DNA from: Prauserella aidingensis
GTDB taxonomy: Bacteria; Actinomycetota; Actinomycetes; Mycobacteriales; Pseudonocardiaceae
Direction: 5' to 3'
DNA length: 39,079 bases
Assembly: GCF_024171865.1 (NCBI RefSeq)
Contig: NZ_JAMTCN010000037.1
Coordinates: 1 to 39,079, forward strand
Both the position numbers and the translations under genes were made by a program. The notes under the pieces are model-generated. The model worked only from the letters and a program-made list of their open reading frames with translations. It made no database searches and had not been told where the DNA came from. Shown here one piece after another: positions 31,067 through 39,079 of this stretch (position 1 is its first letter; each line of letters opens with the position of its first letter).

Positions 31067-32335
31067 GTGCATACAGCTCGGATCCGGGTTCTGGTGATCG
31101 CCGCGCTCGCGGCTCTGGTCGTGACGAGTGCGCCACTGGTGCCCTCGGCGACGCCCTCCGCGCGGGCCCAGTCGAACTGCCCGAACGCGACGTTGCCGCC
31201 ACCTCCGGTCGACGAGTCGGAGGAACCGAAGCCCGGCCGGCAGGCGCCCGCACCGCTGCCCGTGCCCGCGGAGACGCCGGGTGGCGGCAGGCTCGGCGAG
31301 TGCGGACTCGTGCTGCCTCCCGGCGCGCCGAGACCACCGCAGCCGCTGACGGCGAAGAACTGGCTCATCCAGGATCTCGACAGCGGGCAGGTGCTGGCCG
31401 CGCGGCACCCCCACGGCAGGCAGCGGCCCGCCTCGCTGATCAAGACGCTGCTCGCGCTCGTGGTGATCGACGAGCTCGACCCCAACCGCGTCGTCCGGCC
31501 GACGAAGGAGGACGCCTCGCAGGAGTGTTCCTGCGTCGGCATCGAGGCGGGGTCGCCGTACACGGTGCACGACCTGTTGATGGGCCTGATGATGGAGTCC
31601 GGCAACGACGCCGCGCACGCGCTCGCCACCGCGCTCGGCGGGGTGCCGACGGCGCTGCGGAAGATGAACCGGCTGGCCCGCAAACTCGGCGCGACCGACA
31701 CCCGTGCCGCCACGCCGTCGGGCCTGGACGGGCCCGGCATGGTGACGTCGGCGTACGACCAGGCCCTGCTGTATCGGCACGCCCTGTCGAAACCGCGGTA
31801 CGTCGAGGCCGTCAGTACGCGGGAGATCGCGTTCCCCGGCCCGCACGGCAAGCCGTCGTATCCGGTGGTCAACGACGACCGGCTGCACACCGAGTACGCC
31901 GGGTTCCTCGGCGGCAAGACGGGCTTCACGAGCGACGCGCGGCACACCTACGTCGGCGGTGCGATGCGGGGCGGGAGGCGCATCGCCGTCGTGCTGCTGC
32001 GTGCGGAGCAGAGGCCCATCCGGGTCAGCGAGCAGGCGATGAACATGCTCGACTACGGCTTCCAGCTCGCCGCCGCGGGAACCCCGGCGGTCGGCCGCGT
32101 CACGACCGCGCCGCCGCCTCCTCCGGCCGCGCCCCCTCGGACGGAGGAGGCCGGCGAGAACGGCACCGACGCGGGCAGCCGGAGCGCCGCCGCGGGCGGC
32201 CCGCAGGACACCGCTGCGCGTGCGGCCGACCAGCAGGAGCCGACGACGGGCGTCGGCTGGATCATCGGGATCGTGATCCTCGTGGCGGTCGCCACGGGCG
32301 TCGGCATCGCGCTCACACGGGACGAGCAGATCTGA
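31067..32335 (+). CDS. D-alanyl-D-alanine carboxypeptidase (DacA/S11 type)
   Basis: A penicillin-binding protein that trims pentapeptides of peptidoglycan outside the membrane. The 422-residue protein has an N-terminal signal sequence (VLVIAALAALVVTSAP) ending near ARAQS. A Pro-rich segment follows, then the S11 domain. All three active-site motifs are present: ASLIKT with Ser123 and Lys126 (SxxK), SGN at 178-180 and KTG at 284-286. A Pro/Ala/Glu-rich stretch leads to one C-terminal membrane helix (GVGWIIGIVILVAVATGVGI) that anchors it. The GTG start follows a leaderless promoter. Two Cys before the domain and a CSC motif near 154-156 may form disulfides. Confidence 0.92.
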   Translation: MHTARIRVLVIAALAALVVTSAPLVPSATPSARAQSNCPNATLPPPPVDESEEPKPGRQAPAPLPVPAETPGGGRLGECGLVLPPGAPRPPQPLTAKNWLIQDLDSGQVLAARHPHGRQRPASLIKTLLALVVIDELDPNRVVRPTKEDASQECSCVGIEAGSPYTVHDLLMGLMMESGNDAAHALATALGGVPTALRKMNRLARKLGATDTRAATPSGLDGPGMVTSAYDQALLYRHALSKPRYVEAVSTREIAFPGPHGKPSYPVVNDDRLHTEYAGFLGGKTGFTSDARHTYVGGAMRGGRRIAVVLLRAEQRPIRVSEQAMNMLDYGFQLAAAGTPAVGRVTTAPPPPPAAPPRTEEAGENGTDAGSRSAAAGGPQDTAARAADQQEPTTGVGWIIGIVILVAVATGVGIALTRDEQI

Positions 32336-32378
32336 CCCGCCGGCATCCGGCTCGCCCGCCCGCGACGCAGGCGCACAC

Positions 32379-32399
32379 GCGGCACCGATCACGTGCCGC
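32379..32399. terminator. Weak hairpin between convergent genes
   Basis: GCGGCAC (32379-32385) and GTGCCGC (32393-32399), 7-nt loop, in the 76-bp gap between the convergent carboxypeptidase and MFS genes. No T-run on either side, so only a weak candidate. Confidence 0.3.
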
Positions 32400-32411
32400 C
32401 CGTGCCGCCGT

Positions 32412-33815
32412 TCAGTCGTCGTCGCCCGCCGCGCCGTCGCCGGAACGGGCCGGCGCACCGCGGCGCTCGGCGGGAGACGCCTCGGCCGGTGCGGCGCCCT
32501 CGGGGTCGTCCTCGGCCGCGGCGACCTTCGACGGCAACGTCTCCTTGGCCAGCAGCCACAGGACGAACCCGGCCGCGGCGACGACCCCGGTGACCGCGAA
32601 CGCCGCGCTGAACGACCACTCCTCGGCGATCGCGCCCGCGGCCAGCGGGCCGACGACGGCGCCGACGTCGGCGGCCATCTGGAAACCGGCGAGCACGGAA
32701 CCGCCGCGCGCCTTCGACCCGAGGACGTCGGCGAGCGCCGCGTTGTGCGACGGGTTGAGGAAGCCCGCGCCGACGCCCGTGACCACGGTTGCGGCGAGGA
32801 ACAGCCACATGTTCTCGGTGAGGCCCAGGGAGACGGTGCCGACGGCGAGCAGCGCCAGCCCGGCCAGCGCGGGCGGCTTGCGGCCGTGGGTGTCGGCGAA
32901 GCGGCCCGAGCCGAGCAGTACGAGCGCGTTGGCCCCGGCGAACAACGCGAGCGCGAGCCCGGTGAACGTCTCGTCCTTCGCCAGCACGGCGGACACGAAC
33001 AGCGGGATCAACGACATGCGCACGCCGAGCACGACCCAGCCGTTGGTGAGGTTGGACGTCAGTGCGGCACGATAGGTGGGGTGGCGCAGTGCCTGGCGGA
33101 ACGTCATCGTCGGCGCTTCGTCGTCGTCGGCGCGGGAGGCCAGGTCGGACCGGCGCAGCTGCCAGAACACGAGCACGGTCGCCGCGACGAGCGCCACGCC
33201 GTACACGAGGAACGGGGCGCGCAGCGACACCGCGACGAGGCCGCTGCCGAGCACGGGACCCGCGACGCCACCGAGCAGGAAGCTGGTGCCCCACAGGCCG
33301 GAGGCCCGGCCCCGCAACTGCGGCGGCGAGATGCGGATGAGCAGGCCGATCGCCGACACGGTGAACATCGTCGACCCGACACCGCCGATGGCGCGGAACA
33401 GCAGCAGTTGCCAGTACTCGGCCGCGAAGGCGCACAGGATCGTCGAGGCGGCCACGATGGACACGCCCCACAGGTACGTGGGCCGTTCGCCGAACCGCGT
33501 CACCAGCCGCCCACTCACCGGGGCGAACAGCAGCCGCACCAGAGCGAACGCACTGACCACGAACGACGCCGCGGTCAGGCCGACGTCGAAGCTGTGGGCG
33601 AAGTTCGGCAGTGCCGGCCCGATGATGCCGTAGCCGATCGCGATGAGGAAGCTCGCGCAGACCAGGACGTACACCTCACGCGGCAGGCGCGCGGGGGCGT
33701 CGGCGCCGTCTCCACCGTTGTCGCCGGCGTCGGTGCCGTCCCGGGGGTCACGCGCGGTGCCGGTGTGGGTCTCGGACGCGTCGTCGGAACCGTGTCCCGG
33801 AGCTGGATTGGTCAC
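32412..33815 (-). CDS. MFS transporter (multidrug-type)
   Basis: A 467-residue inner-membrane protein with about 12 hydrophobic segments. The Asp/Gly-rich cytoplasmic N-terminus (about 45 residues) and Glu/Ala-rich C-terminus are unstructured. Helix one has GYGIIGPALPNFA. The loop motif between helices 2 and 3 is SGRLVTRFGERP, and helix 5 carries GPVLGSGL, typical of drug:H+ antiporters. The second-half loop is SGRFADTHGRKPP. The GTG start at 33815 has AAGGAG 6 nt upstream. It lies 54 nt downstream of the YihY gene on the same strand and may be cotranscribed with it. Substrate unknown. Confidence 0.88.
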   Translation of the reverse strand: MTNPAPGHGSDDASETHTGTARDPRDGTDAGDNGGDGADAPARLPREVYVLVCASFLIAIGYGIIGPALPNFAHSFDVGLTAASFVVSAFALVRLLFAPVSGRLVTRFGERPTYLWGVSIVAASTILCAFAAEYWQLLLFRAIGGVGSTMFTVSAIGLLIRISPPQLRGRASGLWGTSFLLGGVAGPVLGSGLVAVSLRAPFLVYGVALVAATVLVFWQLRRSDLASRADDDEAPTMTFRQALRHPTYRAALTSNLTNGWVVLGVRMSLIPLFVSAVLAKDETFTGLALALFAGANALVLLGSGRFADTHGRKPPALAGLALLAVGTVSLGLTENMWLFLAATVVTGVGAGFLNPSHNAALADVLGSKARGGSVLAGFQMAADVGAVVGPLAAGAIAEEWSFSAAFAVTGVVAAAGFVLWLLAKETLPSKVAAAEDDPEGAAPAEASPAERRGAPARSGDGAAGDDD

Positions 33816-33869
33816 TGCACACTCCTTCCGGAGCGAGCCTAATGACCTTCGCGCGGAAACGGCCCCGGG

Positions 33870-34883
33870 TCAGCGCCGCTTGCGGCCGAGCCAGCCGAGC
33901 AGCGCGCCGACGCCGAACGCCCCCGCGGCCGTGCCCATGCCCGGGCCGCGGCGGACGGTGACGTTCGGGCGCACGATCGTCGCGGCGGGCGGCTCGACGA
34001 CCCGGACCTGGTTCTCGCGCGCCGTCGCGGTCCAGGCGGTGACGAACAGCAGGAAGCGCGACACCAGGTTGGCGAACACGAGCAGACCGATGATCGGACC
34101 GAACAGGGCGCCGCTGGGCGAGCTCGTCACGCTGACCAGGTAGAACGAGGCCACGTTCTTGAGCAGTTCGAACCCGAGCGCGGCGAGGACCGCGCCCTTG
34201 ACGGCACTGCGGGCGTTGACCCGCTCACGCGGCAGTTGGGCGATCACCCACGTGAACACCAGCACGTTCGCGCCGAGCGACAGCACGACCGTCGCGGCGC
34301 GGAGGGCATACTGGGCCCAGACGAACTCGTCGAGGCCGACGAGTTCGAGCAGCCACGAGCCGGCGGCGCCGCCCACGGCGGTCAGCCCGAACGACACCAC
34401 GAGCGCCGCGCCCAGGCCGACCAGTGCCAGCAGGTCCTTGAGTTTCGTGGACAGGAACGGCTTCTTGGGTGGTTCCTGCGCCCACTGCGCGGTGAGGGCG
34501 TCGCGCAGGTTGCCCATCCAGCCGAGCCCGGAGTACAGGGCACCGAGCAGACCGATGACACCGAGCCCGGCGCGGGCGTCGGTGACGGATTCGAGGATCT
34601 CGCGCAGGAAATTGCGCAGCCCCTCGGGCGCAGAGGTCACGATGCCCTGCCGGAGTTCGTCCATCAGCTCCTGATTGCCCGCCAGCACGAAGCCCGCGAC
34701 CGAGAAGGCAACCATGAGCAGCGGGAACAGTGACAGCACCGAGAAGTAGGTGATGGCGGCGGCGTAGTGGTTGCCGTGCCGCGAGGTGAAGGCGTCGCCC
34801 GCTCTGACCAGGTGATCCAGCCACGGATACTTGCGCCGCATCCGCGGCAGGAACCCCTCTTTTTCCGCCTTCTGCTCTGTCAC
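33870..34883 (-). CDS. YihY/BrkB-family membrane protein
   Basis: The 337-residue inner-membrane protein begins with a basic amphipathic region. The family hallmark HGNHYAAAITYFSVLSLFPLL follows at about residues 38-58, with five or six membrane helices after it. The C-terminus is a Gly-rich helix ending in RKRR. These proteins were once called ribonuclease BN, which is wrong; their role is unknown, perhaps lipid or solute transport. I chose GTG 34883 because TAGCTT lies 7 nt upstream with a -35-like TTGCGC 18 bp further. An ATG at 34910 is the alternative. The frame stays open far upstream only as an artefact of GC content. Confidence 0.88.
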   Translation of the reverse strand: MTEQKAEKEGFLPRMRRKYPWLDHLVRAGDAFTSRHGNHYAAAITYFSVLSLFPLLMVAFSVAGFVLAGNQELMDELRQGIVTSAPEGLRNFLREILESVTDARAGLGVIGLLGALYSGLGWMGNLRDALTAQWAQEPPKKPFLSTKLKDLLALVGLGAALVVSFGLTAVGGAAGSWLLELVGLDEFVWAQYALRAATVVLSLGANVLVFTWVIAQLPRERVNARSAVKGAVLAALGFELLKNVASFYLVSVTSSPSGALFGPIIGLLVFANLVSRFLLFVTAWTATARENQVRVVEPPAATIVRPNVTVRRGPGMGTAAGAFGVGALLGWLGRKRR

Positions 34884-34890
34884 GCGCTGG

Positions 34891-34920
34891 AAGCTAACCG
34901 CGCGGGACATACCGGCGCAA
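34891..34920 (-). promoter_or_regulatory. Leaderless promoter of the YihY gene
   Basis: On the minus strand TTGCGC (34915-34920), an 18-bp spacer and TAGCTT (34891-34896), then 7 nt to the GTG start. This favours the GTG over the ATG at 34910, which would lie between the two hexamers. Confidence 0.5.
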
Positions 34921-34974
34921 ACCGACGCGCACGGGCGCCGACCCCTCACCGCCCGATCGTGACCGGGCCTTTCA

Positions 34975-35023
34975 CCCCAAGGGCACTGTGGTTGCGTTGA
35001 GTGCAACCACAGTGCCCTTGGGG
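34975..35023 (-). terminator. Perfect 21-bp hairpin downstream of fbiC
   Basis: Arms 34975-34995 and 35003-35023 are perfectly complementary over 21 bp, with a 7-nt loop (GTTGAGT). It starts 15 nt after the fbiC stop on the minus strand. There is no clear U-tract on either side. It is probably the fbiC transcript end, but such perfection also fits a recently inserted small repeat element. Confidence 0.7.
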
Positions 35024-35038
35024 GCACTCCCGAGCCGC

Positions 35039-37570
35039 CTACAGGGCGGGCTGCAGGGTGCGGCCGTAGGTGGTGCCGCGCTGGCGGGCAGGCCGGCCAG
35101 CCAGGTCGGCGAGCATGCCGAGTTCGTCCGCGGTGCGCGACGAGCCGTGTTCCGAACCGGCCATCCGGGAGATGGTCTCCTCCATCAGCGTGCCGCCGAT
35201 GTCGTTGGCACCGCCGCGGAGGATCTGCGCCGTGCCCTCGTCGCCGAGCTTGACCCACGAGCACTGCACGTTGTCGATCAGCCCGTGCAACGCCAGCCTG
35301 GCGACGGCGTGGACGGCCCGGTTGTCCCGGACGGTCGGCCCGGGACGCGCCACACCGGCGAGGTAGATCGGCGCGTTGTGGTGCACGAAGGGCAGCGCGA
35401 CGAACTCGGTGAACCCGCCCGTCTCGCGTGCGATGCCTCCGAGCACCCGCAGGTGGCCGAGCCAGTGGCCGGGGTGGTCGACGTGGCCGTACATCATCGT
35501 GCTCGACGACGGGATGCCCACACGGTGCGCGGTCGTGACGACGTCGATCCACGTCTTCGCGGGCAGTTTCCCCTTGGTGAGCACCCAGCGGACGTCGTCG
35601 TCGAGGATCTCGGCGGCCGTGCCGGGGATGGAGTCGAGCCCGGCGTCGCGCAGCTCGGTGAGCCACTCCTGGATGCTCACGCCCGCCTTCGACGCCGCCG
35701 ACACGACCTCCATCGGCGAGAACGCGTGGACGTGCATGTCCGGCACGGCCTTCTTGATGGCGCGCACGATGTCGGCGTAGTAGCTGACCGGCAGTTTCGG
35801 GTCGATACCGCCCTGCATGCACACCTCGGTGGCACCGGCCTCGGAGGCCTCGACGGCCCGTGCGGCCACCTCGTCGGTGGACAATCGGAACGCGTCGGCG
35901 TCCCGCTCCCGTTGGGCGAACGCACAGAACCGGCAGCCGACGTAACAGACGTTGGAGAAGTTGATGTTGCGGTTGACGACGTAGGTGATGTCGTCGCCCA
36001 CCACGTCGGCGCGCAGGTCGTCGGCGAGCCGCGTCAGCGTCTCCAGCGCGGGCCCGTCGGCGGTGAGCAGCGCCATGGCGGCCTCGGCGTTGGATTCCTC
36101 CAACAGTGCGGCCGGGTTCTCCTCGGCGAGCCGGAGTCCCTCGCGCGCCTCGGTGTCCAGCCGCTGCGGTCCGTTGTGGACGCTGTCCCGCAGGGCGTCC
36201 CAGTCGCCGTAGACGCTGTCGAAGTCGCCGCGCCGGTCCGACGTGCGGCCCTCGGTGTCGATGGTGGAGTTCAGGTCGGCACGCCCGATGGTGTCGAGAC
36301 CGCCGTCCGGCTCCTGCCATTCGCGGCCCACCACCTCGGCGGACTCGTCGGCGAGACCGTCCTCGGTGGACAGTGCGCGGACGTGGCCGTGCAGCCGGAT
36401 GTCGATCCACTTCTCCGCGTCGCGGACGTACTTCGGATACGCCGTCAACCGCTCGTGCAGGTCGAATCCGGCGTCGGCCGTCCACCGGGTGAGCTCGTCG
36501 ACGTGCGGCCACGGCGCCTCGGGGTTGACGTGGTCGGGCGTGACCGGCGAGACGCCGCCCCAGTCGTCGATGCCGGCACGCAGGATGAGCGCGTGCTCGT
36601 CGCCGACGAGGTTCGGCGGAGCCTGCACGCTGACACCCGTCGGCATCAGCAGCCGCGCCACGGCGACGGTGGCGGCGAGTTCGGCCAGGTCGGCGTCCTC
36701 GTGGGAGCGCATCGCGGTGTCCGGTTTGGACCGGAAGTTCTGAACGATGACCTCCTGCACGTTGCGGTACTGCCGCGCGCGCTTGCGGATCTCGTGCAGC
36801 GACTCGGCGCGTTCGGTGATCGTCTCGCCGATACCCACGAGGATGCCCGTGGTGAACGGAACGCCGACCCGGCCCGCGTCGTCGAGCACACGCAGCCGCA
36901 CGGCGGGTTCCTTGTCGGGGCTGCCGTAGTGCGGCCCGCCCTTCTCCGACCACAGTCGCTCGGCCGTGGTCTCCAGCATCATGCCCATGCTCGGCGCGAC
37001 GGGCTTCAGTCGCTGCAGTTCCTCCCAGCTCATGACGCCGGGGTTCAGGTGCGGCAGCAGGCCGGTCTCCTCGAGCACGGCGACCGCACACGACCGCACG
37101 TAGTCCAATGTGGAGTCGTAGCCGCGTTCGTCCAGCCACTGCCGGGCCTCCGGCCACCGCTCCTCGGGCCGGTCGCCGAGCGTGAACAGTGCCTCCTTGC
37201 ACCCGGCGGCCGCACCGGCGCGCGCGATGTCGAGCACCTCGTCCCGTTCGAGGTAGATCGACTCCGCCTTGCCGGGAACCGTGACGAACGTGCAGTAGTG
37301 ACACCGGTCCCGGCACAGGTGGGTCAGCGGGATGAAGACCTTGCGACTGTAGGTGACGACGCCGGTCCTGCCCTGATCGGCCAGGTGGGCCTCGCGGACG
37401 CGGCTCGCGATGTCCAGCAGCGCGTTCAGGTCGTCACCGCGGGCATGCAGCAAGACGGCGGACTCGGTGACGTCGAGCGTGGAGCCGTCGGCCGCCCGTT
37501 TCAGAGCGCGGCGCATGGCCGAGGCGGACGGGGCGGGTTCGGGCGGCGGAAGCGAGATCTGGCGAGCCAT
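35039..37570 (-). CDS. fbiC: FO synthase (F420 biosynthesis, CofG-CofH fusion)
   Basis: A bifunctional radical-SAM enzyme that makes the deazaflavin FO from tyrosine and 5-amino-6-ribitylamino-uracil, the chromophore of coenzyme F420. The 843-residue protein has two radical-SAM modules. The CofG half has CRDRCHYC (Cys86, 90, 93); the CofH half has CYVGCRFC near residue 540. Further family segments are [10 protein letters not shown] in the first half and MQGGIDPKL and MMYGHVDHP in the second. Fused FbiC is the actinobacterial form. The ATG at 37570 is preceded at 7 nt by TAGTGT, and a GGGAG close to it could also serve as Shine-Dalgarno. A 10-bp dyad overlaps this promoter. No other F420 gene is in the window. 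Confidence 0.97.
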   Translation of the reverse strand: MARQISLPPPEPAPSASAMRRALKRAADGSTLDVTESAVLLHARGDDLNALLDIASRVREAHLADQGRTGVVTYSRKVFIPLTHLCRDRCHYCTFVTVPGKAESIYLERDEVLDIARAGAAAGCKEALFTLGDRPEERWPEARQWLDERGYDSTLDYVRSCAVAVLEETGLLPHLNPGVMSWEELQRLKPVAPSMGMMLETTAERLWSEKGGPHYGSPDKEPAVRLRVLDDAGRVGVPFTTGILVGIGETITERAESLHEIRKRARQYRNVQEVIVQNFRSKPDTAMRSHEDADLAELAATVAVARLLMPTGVSVQAPPNLVGDEHALILRAGIDDWGGVSPVTPDHVNPEAPWPHVDELTRWTADAGFDLHERLTAYPKYVRDAEKWIDIRLHGHVRALSTEDGLADESAEVVGREWQEPDGGLDTIGRADLNSTIDTEGRTSDRRGDFDSVYGDWDALRDSVHNGPQRLDTEAREGLRLAEENPAALLEESNAEAAMALLTADGPALETLTRLADDLRADVVGDDITYVVNRNINFSNVCYVGCRFCAFAQRERDADAFRLSTDEVAARAVEASEAGATEVCMQGGIDPKLPVSYYADIVRAIKKAVPDMHVHAFSPMEVVSAASKAGVSIQEWLTELRDAGLDSIPGTAAEILDDDVRWVLTKGKLPAKTWIDVVTTAHRVGIPSSSTMMYGHVDHPGHWLGHLRVLGGIARETGGFTEFVALPFVHHNAPIYLAGVARPGPTVRDNRAVHAVARLALHGLIDNVQCSWVKLGDEGTAQILRGGANDIGGTLMEETISRMAGSEHGSSRTADELGMLADLAGRPARQRGTTYGRTLQPAL

Positions 37571-37577
37571 GCTCCCG

Positions 37578-37608
37578 ACACTAAGCGTCGGCTCACCGCG
37601 ACGCTAAG
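37578..37608 (-). promoter_or_regulatory. fbiC -10 element overlapped by an inverted repeat
   Basis: On the minus strand TAGTGT (37578-37583) lies 7 nt before the fbiC ATG. On the plus strand CTAAGCGTCG (37581-37590) and CGACGCTAAG (37599-37608) form a dyad matching at 9 of 10 positions with an 8-bp spacer. It overlaps the -10 and the spacer to the -35, where a repressor would block transcription. Confidence 0.45.
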
Positions 37609-37667
37609 CCTGAGAACTCACACTCGACCGGAGGACGAACGCGAGTAGCGTGCGCCCGGCTCGCGCA

Positions 37668-38135
37668 TCAGTCGACCGTGACGCTCGCCCTGGAGGCGTC
37701 CGCCGCGGCACGGGGACCGGGCGGCCGGACAGCGGCGGGGTCGAGATCGGTGACGACGGTCGCGACCTCGGACACCGCAGCCTCGGACGCCGGGATGTCG
37801 GACGTCGCGGCGTCGGCGGTGGGCGCGTCCGGGGTCGTCTCCGCGGCCGCGGCGTCGGCTGCGGCCGCTTGACGTGCCTTCGTGCGCCGCTGCCGGACGA
37901 CGCCGGCCACCATGCCGAGGACGCCGAGGACGATCGCGGCCAGCCCGACCGGCCCGAGGACGCCCAGCGTCATGGCGTTCGGAGTGGGTTGGGCCACCGT
38001 CTCGACGGCCGGGGCCGCCGTCGCGGGGGTGCTCGCGAGCGTCGTCGCACCGAGGGTCGCCAGCGTGGTCACAGCCACCGCCGACACACGCACCGCGCGC
38101 GCCGGATGAGCCGGCTCCCGGTCAGAACTGCCCAC
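37668..38135 (-). CDS. Hypothetical exported/membrane protein with Ala-rich tail
   Basis: The 155-residue protein has an N-terminal Sec signal sequence (VRVSAVAVTTLATLGATTLAS) with an Ala-x-Ala cleavage region near TPATAA. A short segment follows, then a membrane helix (LGVLGPVGLAAIVLGVLGMVAG), a positive stop-transfer patch (RQRRTKARQ) and a low-complexity Ala/Asp/Thr tail of about 65 residues. The positive-inside rule puts the tail in the cytoplasm. The GTG start at 38135 is chosen because AGGAGGA lies 6 nt upstream. No known domain is recognised. Its neighbour upstream on the same strand is a secreted cell-wall protein, so an envelope role is possible but unproved. Confidence 0.7.
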   Translation of the reverse strand: MGSSDREPAHPARAVRVSAVAVTTLATLGATTLASTPATAAPAVETVAQPTPNAMTLGVLGPVGLAAIVLGVLGMVAGVVRQRRTKARQAAAADAAAAETTPDAPTADAATSDIPASEAAVSEVATVVTDLDPAAVRPPGPRAAADASRASVTVD

Positions 38136-38339
38136 CGCACGTCCTCCTGCATCACCCGCACCGACCGTCACCCTGGACGGTGAGATCGGCGACGACGAGA
38201 CTACTGACAGTGTCGAAAGCACCCGCCGGTGCCACGACGCGGGTGAGACTAGCGACCCGCACGGACCAACATATGCGCGGGGCCCGTGGCTGTTGTGTAA
38301 AACCCGCCCGGCCACGACGAACGCCCCGGCGTCCCGCAC

Positions 38340-38379
38340 GGGTCTCGTCCCGTGACCACGTGGTCACGGGAGGAGACCC
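38340..38379 (-). terminator. 40-bp palindrome downstream of the C39-like gene
   Basis: GGGTCTC and TCCCGTGACCAC (38340-38359) pair with GTGGTCACGGGA and GAGACCC (38360-38379), with a single G/G mismatch in each arm and no loop. It starts 8 nt after the stop codon of the C39-like gene. There is no U-tract. It may end the transcript or be a protein-binding palindrome centred on CACGTG. Confidence 0.6.
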
Positions 38380-38387
38380 GGCCACGG

Positions 38388-39079
38388 TCAGCCGACGATG
38401 ATGCCGCGGTCGTACCGCGCGGCCGCTTCGAGGCGGCTGCGGCTGTAGGCCTTGACGCCGAGGCTGGCGCGGCCCGGGTCCGACACGTAGAACTCACCGG
38501 CCGAGTTGGTGCCCCGGGCGACGACGTAGTGCCCGTAGCTCGGGGCACCGCCCAGCAGGACGCCGTGGTTCACGTTGAGGATCACCGGCTTGCCGTCCTG
38601 CGCGGCGGCGAGTGCGTTGGCGTAGTTCACCTTCCGCGCGTTCGTGTCGTACGCGGCGAGTCCGTTGATCAGGTGACTGACGTCGGAACCCCACGTGTCG
38701 GCCGGGATCTTGCAGGCCTCGCGCATGTTCATCACCTGCTGCTTGTGCGAGCCCGCCGGGGGCTTACCCAGGGCGTACAACGTGATGACCGCCGACGTCG
38801 GGCCGCAGTTCTCGGAGCTGTACGGGCCCGTGGCCATCTGGTTGATGACGACGAGGTCGCCCGAGCCGCCGGGGTCGGGCTCGGGGTCGGGGTCGGAGCC
38901 CTTCGTGCGGCTGACGCCGAGGGCGGCCATCGTCTGCGCGCCCGCGTAGCCGTCGACGGTGAGTCCCTGCTTGCGCTGGAAACTCTTCACGGCCGACTTG
39001 GTGACGGAGCCGTAGTCACCGTCGACGACCACCCCGACGGCCGACTGCACAGCCTTGACGACACTGGTGAGCTCACCCT
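38388..39079 (-). CDS. Peptidoglycan-binding domain plus C39-like peptidase (partial)
   Basis: Only the C-terminal 229 codons are in the window; the frame continues past the right edge. The visible protein has a PG_binding_1 repeat (ending DGDYGSVTKSAVKSFQRKQGL, then DGYAGAQTMAALG). An Asp/Pro-rich linker follows, then a C39-like papain-fold domain. Its Cys is in SSENCGPTSAVI, the His in SYGHYVVARG and the polar residue in FYVSDP, in the order Cys-His-Asp expected of this fold. Such proteins are secreted and attach to the cell wall; the domain may be a peptidase or amidase. A signal peptide would lie outside the window. The GTG at 39050 lies inside the binding repeat, so it is not the start. 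Confidence 0.85.
   Translation of the reverse strand, partial: GELTSVVKAVQSAVGVVVDGDYGSVTKSAVKSFQRKQGLTVDGYAGAQTMAALGVSRTKGSDPDPEPDPGGSGDLVVINQMATGPYSSENCGPTSAVITLYALGKPPAGSHKQQVMNMREACKIPADTWGSDVSHLINGLAAYDTNARKVNYANALAAAQDGKPVILNVNHGVLLGGAPSYGHYVVARGTNSAGEFYVSDPGRASLGVKAYSRSRLEAAARYDRGIIVG

Noticed and set aside
34884-37316. Apparent upstream extension of the YihY frame to over 1100 residues
   Set aside because: It runs antisense-free but out of frame through fbiC on the same strand; homology begins only near GTG 34883, where a promoter box also lies.
34988-37648. Open frame of 886 codons on the plus strand antisense to fbiC
   Set aside because: It is the mirror of fbiC in very GC-rich DNA; the protein is Arg/His/Gly-rich without recognisable domains, and fbiC is certain.

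Overview
The window is chromosomal DNA of a high-GC actinobacterium, most likely a member of the Pseudonocardiaceae (Saccharomonospora, Prauserella or Amycolatopsis type). The evidence is the strong G/C bias at third codon positions, many GTG starts, an actinobacterial pre-16S leader, an F420 gene (fbiC), a DUF1707 protein, an SCO4848-type membrane protein and many apparently leaderless genes. The genus is an inference; the 16S fragment at the left edge would settle it.

Layout. 1-511: 5' end of a 16S rRNA gene on the minus strand with its leader and a promoter, directly behind upp. 561-5282: upp, a divergent DUF1707 protein, then deoC with a full-length aldehyde dehydrogenase and a second dehydrogenase-like gene that lacks the catalytic domain. 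5290-7883: NmrA-like reductase and EamA transporter, divergent from a LysR gene broken by a frameshift. 7884-12106: a 21-bp repeat array, a Ski2-like helicase and an acidic protein with an internal duplication. 12188-18192: MFS transporter, HAD phosphatase, add, a coiled-coil protein and deoA. 18424-20566: a cassette of ArsR, SRPBCC, RibD-type reductase and double VOC protein, sitting between deoA and cdd. 20601-26315: cdd and a BMP-type nucleoside ABC transporter. 26797-30281: sdhCDAB, followed by a strong terminator and a second 21-bp array. 30533-34883: SCO4848-type protein, D-Ala-D-Ala carboxypeptidase, MFS transporter and YihY/BrkB protein. 35039-39079: fbiC, a signal-peptide/membrane protein and a truncated peptidoglycan-binding/C39-like protein.

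Function. The main theme is nucleoside salvage. The BMP lipoprotein and ABC transporter would import nucleosides. Cdd, Add and DeoA would deaminate or phosphorolyse them, Upp would recover uracil, and DeoC with its dehydrogenase would turn deoxyribose-5-phosphate into glyceraldehyde-3-phosphate, acetaldehyde and acetate. Respiratory complex II follows directly.

Most notable non-gene signals: (a) two arrays of a 21-bp repeat, about 22 kb apart, in phase with two helical turns and both lying in the 3' flank of a gene on the same strand; (b) a 100-bp nested inverted repeat between the transporter operon and sdh; (c) nine genes with a TANNNT hexamer 6-8 nt before the start codon; (d) a promoter plus 10-bp inverted repeat ahead of an MFS gene; (e) several long perfect or near-perfect hairpins without U-tracts. 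I found no CRISPR array, prophage, insertion sequence or complete defence system.
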